From Stachybotrys elegans (Eukaryota > Ascomycota > Sordariomycetes > Hypocreales > Stachybotryaceae), in assembly GCA_020746835.1 (NCBI GenBank), contig JAGPNK010000006.1, positions 248,001 to 312,000 on the forward strand: DNA of 64,000 nt, read 5' to 3'. Numbering within the stretch: position 1 is the first letter of the stretch; every line of letters starts with the position of its first letter. Below, piece after piece: positions 35,778-46,942 of this stretch. Under the pieces are notes generated by a model that saw nothing but the letters and a program-made list of their open reading frames with translations, searched no databases and was not told where the DNA came from. The translations under genes and the position numbers were made by a program.

Positions 35778-38019
35778 GGCGACCGGGTGGGATGACGTGC
35801 CAGTCACATCCGGGGGCAGATTGGAAGACGGCCCGGTCAATTGAAGGGGCCTGGGCTCGGCGTGGTGAAGGTATCGACAGTCGACAGCTAAGCGACTTTC
35901 TGGTTTCTGGGGAGCACGGTAGAAGGTGGAATTCGGCTTAGCGTGCTGAAACACCCCAAAACAGGGCCTCTGCTGTTAGTGCCAGGTGTCCGCTGGAAGC
36001 CCACCCATCAACCGCCGATTTGGAAGGGGCATCAAACCAATACAGGGGCTACCAGCTAAATCGTCCAGGTGTAATGGAATGGACTGGGCTGTTCAATCTC
36101 CAACTTCAATTCCGACGCCCATCACCCATCTCATCTGTTCTCCTGGTTGGACCGTCCCGGACAGCACGCGGCTTCTTGCAGACAGGGCAGTGCACAAAGA
36201 GGTACTTGCAAAGTTGCTACTCAATTCTGGCATCAGACGACGCGAGTTTCACTTGTACAGACATGGTCGATGCAAACAACCTCAGACCACAAGAGCCGCC
36301 ATCTGTCATCTGTCGCCTGTCACCTACCCGTCACCCGCCATCTCGTGCCATCCACCCATGCACCTCTCGTGGTGTATCTCGTATTGTACAGACCCTCATG
36401 TCGGCTATCGTGTACTCACATTCCCCCACGCCGCACGCACGCGCACGCGCTCGAATCCCACCCTACCTTTGAGGGATACGAGCCGGCTGAACGTGGTAGT
36501 GGACATCTGGACGTTGCCCAAGCGAATCGATTTTTCTCTTTCCTTCCCCTGAAGGTAAAATGGCCCACTGCTACATGCTGACTCCCTGATACGCACAGAG
36601 TTGTCCCTGGCTCACCAAGTGGTGATGGTATCGCAGGCATATCCCTACCCAAAGGATATGGGTTGCATCGATCGCCATCTTGTATAAGATGGTTCCAGTC
36701 ATTTTCAGCGAAAAACATTGCCATTCTTGTACTCTTTCTCTTCCTTCTTCGTCTTCTCCTCCGCCTTCTCCTCCGCCTTCTTCGCCCTCGGGGTGGATTC
36801 GCATGTGAACTGACCGCAATTGAACTGCATCTCAAAATACACACTTATATCAAGAAATATTACTCGTCGCGTCGGACGTGACCATGTTACGGACACCCGT
36901 CATTGCTGCTAGCCACCATAGGCAAGCCAGCACCTGCTCACAGCCATTACACGTGAAAACAGCCGAGTTGAGCAGATGCTACCCTCGGAAAGGAAAACGA
37001 TTCACGTCCTGAAAGCCACATTGCGGCTTGGAAGACCCGTGTCAGCATGAGTAGCCAGCCGTCGCTCAGCCGGGCTATTCCCAATGCCGCGAGTAGTGCT
37101 CGATGAGCAGCCCGAAGCTGTTTGTAGTGGCAATCGACACCCCGAGTCAGATCTTGAGTTCGGCCTCCCCATGCTGAATAAACCCCTTCCACATCTCAGA
37201 TCAAGACAAGCGAGCCGAAACCAATTGCTTTGTGTGCACATCAAGGCTTATCGCCCCTCCCCTAACTAACAGCCACTCTATATACCGTCCTCTCGGCCAC
37301 CATCATGGTTACTTTAAGAGCATGACTAGAGAGGAACCAAGAGCGATCAAAAGATGACCACAGAGGACGATCCAGGGGTCTGTTCCTTGGTGTTCCTTAG
37401 TGTTCCTTCTGCGTCGACGCATGAAAATGACTGCTCAGCTGAGGTCGACAGGAACCACCATTGAAAAAGCAATTCGCTAGCAATATCTTCATCTCGGTGC
37501 CCAACTCAAGGACTCGTGTCTACAAAAGGCGTCCTCACAAGAAAACACACTCTACAACTTTCGTAGCAGCCACCTGGAAGCGGAATCACGGCCCAGCCCC
37601 CTTCAACAAAACACCACGGAGCATTCTGGAAACCACAACAAACTCAAAGTAGTAAGACGAGATGTCACTAGGCCTTACCTAGCTCACCTCGTCGAACCTT
37701 GTTTTCCTGATCTGCCCAATAATCAGTGGCTTGCCGTCGTCCATCTTCCCCTCCTCTACGCCACTAGCTCTTCTTGAAAGCATCTGGCGTCACACACCTA
37801 ATGATAGCGGTCTCGATATCATATAATCTCCCAAGATCTCTGGCCAAGGCGGACACAATTCCTCTCCTCAAGCTGGGCTTCAGATGATGGGCAGGAGGAA
37901 GAGCGTATTGAAGAAACAAGCGGTATAACCGTCAAGGTAAGCCCTATCACCTAGGGTGTGGTTTTTTTATTAATATGAATGCCTTATTGACTTGTTTATC
38001 TCAGTCGCAGTGTCTCACA
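35778..38019. other. 2.2 kb divergent intergenic region
   Basis: Lies between the starts of RUD3 and the rhodopsin-like gene. A CTTCTCCTCCGCC-type repeat lies at about 36740-36785. Open frames here are short, overlapping and without motifs. No RNA gene recognised. Confidence 0.4.
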
Positions 38020-39529
38020 ATGTCATCGGGTCGTTCTAATGGCATCCTTGCTGCGTCGATTGTTATCCTCTCTGTGGCTACAGTATCCGTGACAACGAGG
38101 ATAACCATTCGATATCGCTGCAATGGGTTGGGCTTGGACGACTGTATGTCTTCTCCCGTTGCCGCGTCCTATACTGCTGACTGACTGTTGGCAGATCTAA
38201 TCGCACTGAGTTGTGTACGTCTTCAGTCAATGGTAATCCCTTTTTACGGATTAACCACTAACAGATAATGGCAGCTCTTTCTGGCAGCATGCTGTGTCTT
38301 GACGATTATCTGTAAGTCGGCCTTCTACACTGCTCAATGCCTGCTAACAGGTGTAGTGAGTCGAAATGCTTTCGGACGGCACGCATGGGATGTCAGCGAT
38401 GACAAGCTGTCACAATTCCTTCGAGTACGTTTCCTCACGCCACCTCGCTCCACACCGTCCTTACAGTGCAACAGTACATAGTTGCGGCGTCCGCAACGTA
38501 CAGCTGCGGTATAGCCTTGGCGAAGGCGTCCTTTGCTGTACTGTACATGAAAGTCCAGCCGAAGCCATGGCTGGTCCTTGCCAACAAACTGGTGGTCGTC
38601 TTTGTGACATGCCAGGCCATTGAGGAGGTCTTCATCGTCGTTTTCCGCTGCAACCCCATCTCCGCTGCCTACAAGCCAGGGGTTCACGGCCATTGTCTCG
38701 ATTTGAAGGTCCTATGGTGGACAGCGGTATGGCTGACTACACGTTCAGCATAATCGAGTGGCGTGTTACTGACTCTTGGTAGTTTGCCTTTAACCTCTGC
38801 ACCGGCCTCTTCCTCTTCATACAACCCATACCGCTTATCATGAAACTTCGACTCCCTCTGGTGAGACGAATCGGACTTGCTGTAATGATGTCGCTGGGTG
38901 TCCTGTAAGTTACCTTGGGGGAATACGCTGTGGATGAGCTGACGGCCCCCTCAGAGTTCTCGCCATATCCGTTATTCGTATTATATATGCCATCCAGGTT
39001 GACGACGACAGCTCTTGTAAGTCCTCATCTTCAGCTGGTTGCCATGATACTGATGGTGCAAGACTCGCTCGTAAACCCAGTCATATGGTCTCAAGTTGAG
39101 ATCCTCGCCCTCATCGTTTGTTCCAGCATGCCATCTTTCCACCAATTCTTCCATGTGATGATGTCCAGGGGTCACTCGACTGGCCCGCCCTCAACATACG
39201 ATAAGTCGGTTGCAGTACAGAGCCAGCGCAGCGACGCGCCGATTGCCACGACGCTCGGTCTCACGCCAGACTTTTCGATGCAGCGATCAAAGAATTATGG
39301 ATTCTCACGGACGCATTTTGGAACGAGCAGCAGGGTTACCGTTGGCGAATTGTTGCATGACGGCCGCAGCAGCACGGAGCGTATCATTCCTCCGCCAGCG
39401 GTGCAGAGCGGCGGTGCCATCATGGTTACTACCTCAGTGTCCCGTGAAACTGAGCCCAATGAAGAGGGGATCCCGGCTGCTCTGGCCGAGTCTAGAGCAA
39501 CCGAAAGGTATCTAAAGCTCCAGCCCTAG
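38020..39529 (+). CDS. Fungal rhodopsin-like / PTH11-type seven-helix membrane protein
   Basis: Integral membrane protein of the fungal rhodopsin domain family (SAT4/PTH11-like), a large group of mostly uncharacterised plasma-membrane proteins. Eight exons are proposed: 38020-38143, 38195-38214, 38275-38311, 38357-38424, 38475-38726, 38783-38904, 38955-39016 and 39063-39529, summing to 383 aa in frame. Family features include TTRITIRYRCNGLGLDDYLI at the end of helix 1, a YSCGIALAKASFAVLYMKV helix, the CNPISAAYKPGVHGHC loop with two cysteines, and LCTGLFLFIQPIPLIMKLRL. The C-terminal tail is Ser/Thr-rich and cytosolic. The borders of exons 3-5 are tentative: 38351 and other nearby AGs are alternatives. 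The ligand is unknown. Confidence 0.7.
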
Positions 39530-40118
39530 GCGGCATAGCATGGAGAATCATGCGACGATTTGGCTTCAAGAGCAAACAATATATGGTGTTCCATCTCTGT
39601 CTAAACAGCTCCGCGGTCCTTTCAGTCGAGTGTATTATTGTCTTTTAACTATGACAGCGTCAGGTTCCTTTGGTCTTTGGAACAATATTGTTTAATATCC
39701 TTAGAAATGGTCAGAATAGCAAATCGCTTGCCTGTGTATTTACTTGTAATCTGCTTCATAATTACAGCAAGACTTCCAATACAGACTCGTTTCAGCCACC
39801 GGTGCAGCAACCACCTCCTTCTCCTTCTTGTATCGCGCTTGGGGACAGAGACCTCGCCCAGGTCTTGGGTATTATCTGGAGAAGGCAAGTGCAATCTTCT
39901 ATGTTCCCCCAGCTGTCATTAAGCCGCCGTCATTGTTCTTTGCTTCAAGCACCATTCTGCTTCTCGACACTCCATTCGCCTACTACTCCAACCTTCTAGC
40001 TCCCATCAATATATATATCTAAATCTTGGATTTCCACCATTCTAATGACATCTCGCCCTACGTTTGATCGCTCCTTTCCGATCTTCTTCTGCGAAGCCCT
40101 TTGACTCCCCTCGCCGTC
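39530..40118. other. Intergenic, orphan-gene promoter
   Basis: A 589 bp, relatively A/T-rich stretch with the rhodopsin-like 3' UTR and the promoter of the next gene. A TATATATATC patch lies at about 40010-40020, some 100 bp before the next ATG, a possible TATA region. Confidence 0.45.
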
Positions 40119-42437
40119 ATGGATGGCCGTTACGAAGAACATTCACGTCGCGATCCACTACCTGCCGGTCTTTCCAGCCCTCACGCTCGGTCAGAAATTC
40201 TTCCTCAGTCAACAGACAAAGACGAGTACGCCATCAGGCAGTTGAGCGTGAGCTTTGAACCGACGAAACCAGCAAAGTCCCCATCGAGCAGTCAGGGGTC
40301 GACGCAGCACTTCGAAGACGCATCGAGTGTGATCAACGATACGCGACTTCCCAGCGTCTCTGCGCTCTCGGAGAAGAAACTTTGTGATGCTGGTCTCGAC
40401 GCGCCCTCACAAGGGCTCTATAGGCCCGAAGGACAGCCAAAACACTCGCCGGTTCTCGACTGGAGCTTGCAGGTAGCCATGGATCTCGAGCCAGACCCAA
40501 AAGAACCGGACAGCAATCATCTATATATGTTCAATCCCGATAAGGCTTTTAGTACTAGTTCTTGCTGCAAGCCAGCTCCGATTTCCGACATGAGGTCGCC
40601 TCGCCTCCCCAGCATTCTGTCTCTGATGCGCTCTCAAGGTGACTCCAAGGCGGCTACTGCGGGAAGCTTCACCTCACAAGCTTCGCATTCTGATATTCAC
40701 CGATTCTCTGAAGCATGTTCAGCAGAGGCTAGAGCTATTAGTCATGCCAATTCCTACATCTTCGATCCGACCTTGGGCTGTTCGGCGCAGTATCTCTACC
40801 AGCCTTTAGACAACACCCATGGCTTGCTACAAGCAGACGTTGTTCCAGTTCAGCTCGTGACGCCAAGTCGTGGCCCGGCCGTATACTTGATCGGCGTATC
40901 GCAACACGATCCTATGTTGCATCGTCATGGCATGCAGACACCTATAAGCAGCTCTTCGGAACAAGATAAGCGATCGGATGCTACCAACGGGCTGGAACAT
41001 GCTCCTCCAATCCCTGTCATCAACGGTCAGAGAACACATGGCAGTCTTCGCTCACCTATCACAAATGAAGGCCTATTAGATGGCGTTGTCCGGAGAGCAT
41101 GCAACCGTTTTGAGAGTCGACGTCTTTCCACCAAGGACTTTCCGAATCCGGAAGACATTCACTCGCCGATTGTTACGTCCAAGGCGGTCTATCTTATTAG
41201 CGACGACGATATTGAGCAAATGGTCATTTCAATGCTGTCAGACCTACGCGAGCTCGACCCCGGTCACCCATCTACGTCGCCCGATGGAGATGGAGGGACA
41301 TGCCCGCATCCTCTACTTCCTGTAGTCAATGGAGCTCCCAACGCCATTCTACCCTGCGCAGCCAAGATGGCGGACACAGCAACTACTATCAGCAATCCGA
41401 AGACGTCATTCGCCAGCGTTAGCCCAATAGATATGCAAGTCCATACGAAGTTTCGGGGAGGACCCCTTTCTACAACCACCGTTGTGTCTCGCCGGAGTGT
41501 TGCTAAGATTACCTGGGCGGAGAATCACACCATCAATCCATATGCACATACGCATTCACTACCTGGAGTCTATGGCACAGAAGCTTACTTGACTGGATTC
41601 TCGGTACACCACCGCACGACTGCCGAGAATCTCGAGTCGCTTGTTGCAGATATCAGTCGCGCGCAGAACAGAGTTCATTGGGCGCAGAGTGACTCGACAA
41701 TCACCAGTTTCCCTGCATTCCATACTCGACGATATACCAGCGCCTGGTTGAATCCACCCATGCCAACGGAAGCGTCATCTCATCATTCGGCTCACAGCTT
41801 GTACAAGCACGATGTGGACGCCCACAGTGGCAACGTCTCCCGGTCAGCTGCCACGTACTCTGATGAGCCTTTGAAGCCTCGACAGTACAACGATTCACTG
41901 TTCAATAGTGACAGATTGTTTGATGAGAGGGGCCATAGCAGAAATCCAACTCATGGTCTTTCTGCATCACACAAGGCAGAGCAACGTCTTGGCGCATCTC
42001 TCGGGACAGCCTCACATCGTCGTCGAAGTGTCCAGGTACAAGACAGGAAGCCTAGCGACGAACCGCAGAACAGTATTGTCCCAGAGATCATGGAAAAGAT
42101 ACGAAGGAGAAGTCAGCGTTTCCTGCGTCACTACACTTTACCTCAACGCACGGAGGACTCTGTTCTGCCGCTCGATTCTCCAGAAGTTACGGATGCTCCA
42201 GATCCTCTTCTGACTCCTGGCGGTGAGGATACATCCATCACCAGCCTGAGGTCGAGAGACAGCCTAGTGAGAGAACGTACTCTGGAGCCCCCTAGAATCG
42301 ACAGGGCAGGCATCTATGAGGCCATGACGGGAAGTAGACTGATATCCGGCCGACTGAGAAAGAATACGTGCTCGGAGGACAATGCACCACACGAATGTGC
42401 AGATGACATGAGTATGGCCGACAGTTTCTTGTCTTGA
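40119..42437 (+). CDS. Hypothetical serine-rich protein, single exon, 772 aa
   Basis: I do not recognise it. An uninterrupted frame of 773 codons from the ATG at 40119 (MDGRYEEHSRRDPLPAG) is too long to be chance. The protein is hydrophilic, Ser/Thr/Pro- and His-rich, with no signal peptide or membrane helix, and looks mostly disordered. More ordered stretches are SKAVYLISDDDIEQMVISML (about 355-375; a similar AVYLIGVSQHD occurs near 260), EAYLTGFSVHHRTTAENLES (about 490-510), and a basic helix IVPEIMEKIRRRSQRFLRHY (about 655-675). Its codon use and GC look lower than those of the adjoining housekeeping genes. It may be a lineage-specific regulatory or scaffold protein. Confidence 0.75.
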   Translation: MDGRYEEHSRRDPLPAGLSSPHARSEILPQSTDKDEYAIRQLSVSFEPTKPAKSPSSSQGSTQHFEDASSVINDTRLPSVSALSEKKLCDAGLDAPSQGLYRPEGQPKHSPVLDWSLQVAMDLEPDPKEPDSNHLYMFNPDKAFSTSSCCKPAPISDMRSPRLPSILSLMRSQGDSKAATAGSFTSQASHSDIHRFSEACSAEARAISHANSYIFDPTLGCSAQYLYQPLDNTHGLLQADVVPVQLVTPSRGPAVYLIGVSQHDPMLHRHGMQTPISSSSEQDKRSDATNGLEHAPPIPVINGQRTHGSLRSPITNEGLLDGVVRRACNRFESRRLSTKDFPNPEDIHSPIVTSKAVYLISDDDIEQMVISMLSDLRELDPGHPSTSPDGDGGTCPHPLLPVVNGAPNAILPCAAKMADTATTISNPKTSFASVSPIDMQVHTKFRGGPLSTTTVVSRRSVAKITWAENHTINPYAHTHSLPGVYGTEAYLTGFSVHHRTTAENLESLVADISRAQNRVHWAQSDSTITSFPAFHTRRYTSAWLNPPMPTEASSHHSAHSLYKHDVDAHSGNVSRSAATYSDEPLKPRQYNDSLFNSDRLFDERGHSRNPTHGLSASHKAEQRLGASLGTASHRRRSVQVQDRKPSDEPQNSIVPEIMEKIRRRSQRFLRHYTLPQRTEDSVLPLDSPEVTDAPDPLLTPGGEDTSITSLRSRDSLVRERTLEPPRIDRAGIYEAMTGSRLISGRLRKNTCSEDNAPHECADDMSMADSFLS

Positions 42438-42661
42438 TCGGCAGACGTATTGGTTTCCGCAGTTCCTAGGCAGCATCAAACTTCAGTTGTAACCCTAGAA
42501 TTTTCAACAATAGACTAAAAGAGGTTCATTTAGCGGTGAGGTTCCCCAAGTCCATCCAACAAATGAACCCAAGTGTTGCCTACCAATCGTCCACCTCCGA
42601 AGAAAGCAAAGTGACAGCACCCAGATGCAAAAAGATATCCGCGAGAAACGGCAAAAAAACC

Positions 42662-42750
42662 TGGACGAACGGAGAATCGAACTCCGGACCTTCAGCAGAC
42701 GCACGTCAGGTTAATGCGAAGCCGACGTCATACCACTAGACCACACGCCC
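42662..42750 (-). tRNA. tRNA-Ala(CGC) with a short intron
   Basis: On the minus strand the sequence starts GGGCGTGTGGTCTAGTGG (acceptor and D arm). The anticodon arm is TCGGC / TTCGCA...T / GCTGA with anticodon CGC, interrupted after position 37 by an intron of about 17 nt. The T arm CGGAG-TTCGATT-CTCCG follows, then TTCGTCC-A. Without the intron it is 72 nt. The acceptor stem has the G3-U70 wobble that marks alanine tRNAs, but also a T6-T67 mismatch and a G7-U66 wobble. A run of T (TTTTTTT) right downstream is a Pol III terminator. Intron borders may shift by one or two bases. Confidence 0.85.
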
Positions 42751-42964
42751 CATAGAGGAGGATTGTCCGTAATCGGACATGCTGGGAAGGTTCATAGACC
42801 AGTACATGAAGGATACATGAGCATCATGCATCAGAAATCATGTCTGCCTTCTCATGCCAGGCCGGCTCAGTCATTTTGTGTGGACGAATGTCAAATATTT
42901 GGGGAGGTACACATGAATTAATTCAGTTATAACACTTTCTATTTTGCATGCCGGGGTTGTTTTG

Positions 42965-44653
42965 CTACACCGCCTTGGACGCCCGGGCTTTGTTGTCGCG
43001 GTGTCTCTTCTCCTTGGCCGCCGTCTTGCGTCGCTGCATCCACGAGCGGTTCAGGTCCCTCCTGTTCTCCCAGAACCACTTCTGGAAGTCACTGGAGCCA
43101 GCCTGGTCCTGCGGCGGCTCGGCGTCATTGTCGTCCTCCTCGTTCTCCTCGCCCATCTCCTCGGCGTCCGCCTCTACGCTGGCTGTGATGCCGTGCGCCG
43201 CGGCGCCATCGTCCTCATCTTCCTCGTCCTCCTCTGGGAGGCTGTCGCCCTGGGAAGCCCAGAAGTTGTGGACGCGCGTGGGGTGAGCTGTGTCGGGCGT
43301 TGGGGCCGCGCTACGGACGTTGCGCCACTCAAACTCTTGCCGGGAGTAGGGCGTCATGGGCATCGAGATGGTCATCTGGCTGGGGCCTTCCTCTCCGTTG
43401 TCGTTGTCGCCACCGAAGAAGCTAAAGCCCTTTGATTCCTGGCCCGGCGTCTGGGCCCCGTTGCCGTCGGGCTTGGCGCGCTTGTAGAGAGCCTCGAGAG
43501 GGTGTACTTTGACAGCGGAGGGCGTCACTGGGGGGATTTTGATGGTGAGGCTCCTGGATGAGCTGGAAGATATGGGCCGTGTGTCTGTGCGCGCTGCAGA
43601 AGTTGGTGTCGGGAGTGGTTCTGGCTCCTTTGGAGCAACCTGCTCCTCCTCTTCCTTCTCCTTCATAGCAACGTCTTCCTCTTCCGCGACCTCATCTGAG
43701 TCTGAGTCCGAATCGGAATCTTCTGATGAGGAATCGCTGCTGCTGCTAGAGCTATCAGAGTCCTCTTCTTTTTCTTCTGCGACAGCCTTTGCCTTGGCCG
43801 GAGAAGGTTTCCTTGGCCCGGGAGCTGGTCGGCTCTTCTTCGTGACGGCTTCTACGACGTTTCCATCCTCGTCGACCCAGCCTGTGCCTTCTACAAACTC
43901 GACGGCAGGCTTCTTGTCGGTTGACGGCGCAGAGTTCTTCAGGAAACTCGGGAACTTGGTCGTCTTCTCAAACTCGTGAACCGTGACCTCGCGCGATTTG
44001 CCTTCCTTCCTCCTTTTCTTAGTCCCATCGTCCTCGGGGGGCGGCGCAGTAGCATTCCGTGGTAGCCGCGTCTTCAGTAGGCATTCTTCCTGGTCGGTGT
44101 ATTTTGACTTGGTGCGCTTTCTCTTCTCCTTTTCCTTTTCCTTGGGCTCCTCGTCTTTCTTGCTTTTCCTCTTCTTTCGCTGCTCCTGGGGCTCTGTCCA
44201 GCCGCGCTTGACCTTGCGACCGTTGAGCACGACACCTTCTAGGACCTCTGCGTCGCGCTTGCGCTTCTTCGAGGTCTCGGCATCCTCGCTTGATTTCTTC
44301 TTTTTCTTCTTCGGCTGCTCTGACGCCTCGGGCTCGCCCGAGGGTTGGTGGATCTCCTGGGCCCGAGCCTTCTCGATTCTGACCTTGGTGCCCTTCAGGA
44401 CGGTGCCGTTGAGCTTCTTCTTGATCTTCTCGGCATCCATGAGGGGCAGGTCGACGTAGCCGTAGCGCCTCTCCGGGAACGTGGCAATTGTATGGAAGGA
44501 GATGTTCTGGGCGCGCGGCAGGATGGATGCTGGGACGATAATCTTGAGAAGATCAGGATCCAGCGGTGTAATGTGCAGCCGAGTGAAGCCGTCGCTTCCT
44601 TCAGTGCCGTCGGCAGGGTTCGTGGGGGGCACGGCAACGCTGCCAGAGGTCAT
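42965..44653 (-). CDS. NOL8-like nucleolar RNA-binding protein
   Basis: Single-exon protein of 562 aa. The N terminus (about 25-100) looks like a divergent RRM: RLHITPLDPDLLKII, ERRYGYVDLPLMDAEKIKKK, then LNGTVLKGTKVRIEKAR, an end characteristic of the NOL8 RRM. A long Lys/Glu-rich basic region with several nuclear or nucleolar localisation signals follows, then an acidic Ser/Asp tract, the segment HPLEALYKRAKPDG and FSFFGGDN, and a basic C terminus (WMQRRKTAAKEKRHRDNK). The PLEALYKR...FSFF arrangement supports a NOL8-type protein, presumably in rRNA processing. The family call rests on these short motifs. Confidence 0.7.
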   Translation of the reverse strand: MTSGSVAVPPTNPADGTEGSDGFTRLHITPLDPDLLKIIVPASILPRAQNISFHTIATFPERRYGYVDLPLMDAEKIKKKLNGTVLKGTKVRIEKARAQEIHQPSGEPEASEQPKKKKKKSSEDAETSKKRKRDAEVLEGVVLNGRKVKRGWTEPQEQRKKRKSKKDEEPKEKEKEKRKRTKSKYTDQEECLLKTRLPRNATAPPPEDDGTKKRRKEGKSREVTVHEFEKTTKFPSFLKNSAPSTDKKPAVEFVEGTGWVDEDGNVVEAVTKKSRPAPGPRKPSPAKAKAVAEEKEEDSDSSSSSSDSSSEDSDSDSDSDEVAEEEDVAMKEKEEEEQVAPKEPEPLPTPTSAARTDTRPISSSSSRSLTIKIPPVTPSAVKVHPLEALYKRAKPDGNGAQTPGQESKGFSFFGGDNDNGEEGPSQMTISMPMTPYSRQEFEWRNVRSAAPTPDTAHPTRVHNFWASQGDSLPEEDEEDEDDGAAAHGITASVEADAEEMGEENEEDDNDAEPPQDQAGSSDFQKWFWENRRDLNRSWMQRRKTAAKEKRHRDNKARASKAV

Positions 44654-45321
44654 GTCTGAGAAGTCACGGCCACTGCGGGTGGTGGGCTTCGTGAGGGTCG
44701 GTTGCGCCTCTCGCCTTGGGTTGATTGAGAATTCAGAAAATAGAAAACAAAAAGTACACTCAGGGAAGCTAGAGGCGGCTATCCGTGGAGATACGAGAAG
44801 TACCCTGATTGGTGGAGGCCCTTCGCGTACTGCCTACCCTATACCTTTGGCATGGTCGATGAATGTGATCGATGTATGATTCGGGTTTGAGGATGCATGC
44901 CACTGTCCCCTGTAGGTTTGCGTCTTGCTGTGATTTTCTGGGCGGATCTTCGATTTCGAGGTCGTGACTTGTGTGTTTAGGTCATACTGTTTATATCTCC
45001 AGCTGGTCAAGACGCTTACGTCTCACCCACCCTCTCTGTCTCAATCCGACCACGAAACCCGGGATTCGATACAGGCACGACCTAATCGGTATGTGATGGA
45101 ATTGTCAGATACGAGACAAGATTTTGATTAAGTATCATACAATATACCGCCCGGAGAGAACCCAGTCCGGGCGTATGTACACCACTAGTGGACGAAGCCA
45201 GACCTACGGCCTGACTGCTACATCCGTACAAACTCATTCAATCATTACAATAGTGTTACATGCATTTCGGCAAAGAGGAGATGTGAACCAGACCAATCAG
45301 CCACACACAGAGCTGTCCGCT
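44654..45321. other. Intergenic between NOL8-like start and haem lyase 3' end
   Basis: A 668 bp stretch holding the NOL8-like promoter and haem lyase 3' UTR. No gene; a GATTCGAT element near 45061 resembles a tRNA T loop but no cloverleaf can be folded around it. Confidence 0.4.
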
Positions 45322-46389
45322 CTAAGAGGACCTGGGTTTGGGTTGCAGATCACCGCCAGTGGCCCTCCACCACAAATCAGTACCCCATCGAATCATTCGC
45401 TCGGCGGAACCCGTAGGGGTGGCAGCAGGGCGGACATCGAGAATGAAGACCGGCTCACCCGAGGGCTCGGGCTCTCCCGAGTAGTAGTCGATGACATAAC
45501 GGACCTCCTTCTTCTCGCCATTCACATCGCGGGAGACGTACCAGTCGTGACGGTCAAAGGGAGGCTCGATGCTGTCAGATGTTAGCGTATAATTCATACG
45601 GCAAAGATCGTTGGCTTCGTCACTTACCCAAACTTGGACGGATACACCCAGCCGAGGACCTGGAGCATGGTTGCCCTAGGCGTCATATCCTTGGGTCGCC
45701 CCTGGAAGCGGATCAAGGTGGGCGCCTTGGACTCTCCATCCCAGTGCTTCTCCAGTTCCTCCTCGACATGCTCCTCGCCTCGCCTGCAGACCTGGAAACC
45801 CTTCCAAAGACCACGGGAGAAGCGCTCCTCCCATCCGACAATCTCGGCCCACGCGCCCTCGTTCAGGTAGTTGTGAACCGAGACCATGGACTCGACGGCG
45901 GTAATGTCGGTGTCCGTGTAACCCTTGCGCAGCATTGCGTTGTACATCTGCTGTGGCGAGGGGTACTCCCAGTTTCCATCGCCGCTGCCCTTGGGGATCG
46001 TGGAAGGCTCTCGGTCAGTCGGCAGAGCATACGTCTGGTTGGGCGCAGGCTTCTGAGAAAGATCGGGAAACATGTAGTTGAGAGGGTTCAGCTGGGACAA
46101 GAGAGACGGCTGGGGCTTCGACTCGGCCTCGCCACGGGCGGCATGCGGGACTGGGCAGCCCGAGGCAGCAGGGACATCTGCAGCAGCCTGAGCCTTCGGC
46201 GTCGTGCTCAAGGCTTCGGCCGTCTTCTTATGCATGGGGCATCCGGCCTAGAGTCAGTTAGATTGCTGTTGCGGGGAAGAAAGAATAGGAGCGCAGCCAT
46301 ACCGGAGGCTCACCACTGGAAGCGACGGGAGGATGGCCAGCGGGCATCTGCGGTGCGCCAGGAGTGGCATCGGCCCAGAACCAACCCAT
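45322..46389 (-). CDS. CYC3: Cytochrome c haem lyase (HCCS)
   Basis: Mitochondrial intermembrane-space enzyme that attaches haem to apocytochrome c or c1. Minus-strand exons 46389-46303, 46247-45628 and 45571-45322 give 318 aa. Two Cys-Pro haem-regulatory-type motifs lie near the N terminus (AGCPMH and SGCPVPH). The family core follows: [65 protein letters not shown] and [11 protein letters not shown]. The intron junctions restore [11 protein letters not shown] and [16 protein letters not shown]. Whether it serves cytochrome c (Cyc3) or c1 (Cyt2), or both, cannot be told from sequence. It is divergent from the Cqd1-like gene. Confidence 0.94.
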
Positions 46390-46942
46390 TTTGATGTGGA
46401 GGTATTAAAAAGTGATATTGTTTAGTACAGAGGAAGAGAAGAGGACGATGTCGAGGACGACGGCAGGGAAGATTTCTCAAGGAAAAGGATCGATAAGGAA
46501 GGGTAGATGGATGAGGTAGAGAAATTTTGGCCCTCTCAAAGACAATCAGGCGCAAGGATCAAGGCTCGGCCAGGAATCAAGGTGGAGGTACTCTGTACTT
46601 GCCCGCCGGCTGGCGGACATGGGATGAACAAGGTCCTGCAATACCTGCGTCGACATTGGTGCATTTTTACCCGGGAGAACCCGCTAACAAAAGCATGCCA
46701 CCATCCCTTTCCAGGCACTAAAACCAACCCCGGCGTCTTTGCTCAGCATGTGCTTCCCATAATAAACGACGACGTCACTAAACGGATATTGGCGACAATT
46801 TCGTAATGGATCTTGAGGCCTTTCGGGTTTCGGCCAGCTCTCGATAAAGCCTCCCCACCGTCTACTCTCATTCTGATCGGTGGAGCATGTGCAAGAGCTT
46901 CATGCCATGCTCTAGACCAGCCTCTGCCGAGCCACGCCGACC
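46390..46942. promoter_or_regulatory. Divergent promoter region, haem lyase / Cqd1-like
   Basis: This 553 bp spacer lies between the start codons of two nuclear genes for mitochondrial proteins. I did not identify a specific factor site. Confidence 0.4.

Noticed and set aside
38312..38350. 39 nt intron in the rhodopsin-like gene
   Set aside because: The AG falls immediately after the CTAAC branch site, too close for splicing; the AG at 38356 is preferred.
45040..45100. tRNA-like T-loop sequence (GGGATTCGATAC)
   Set aside because: No matching acceptor, D or anticodon arms could be folded on either strand.
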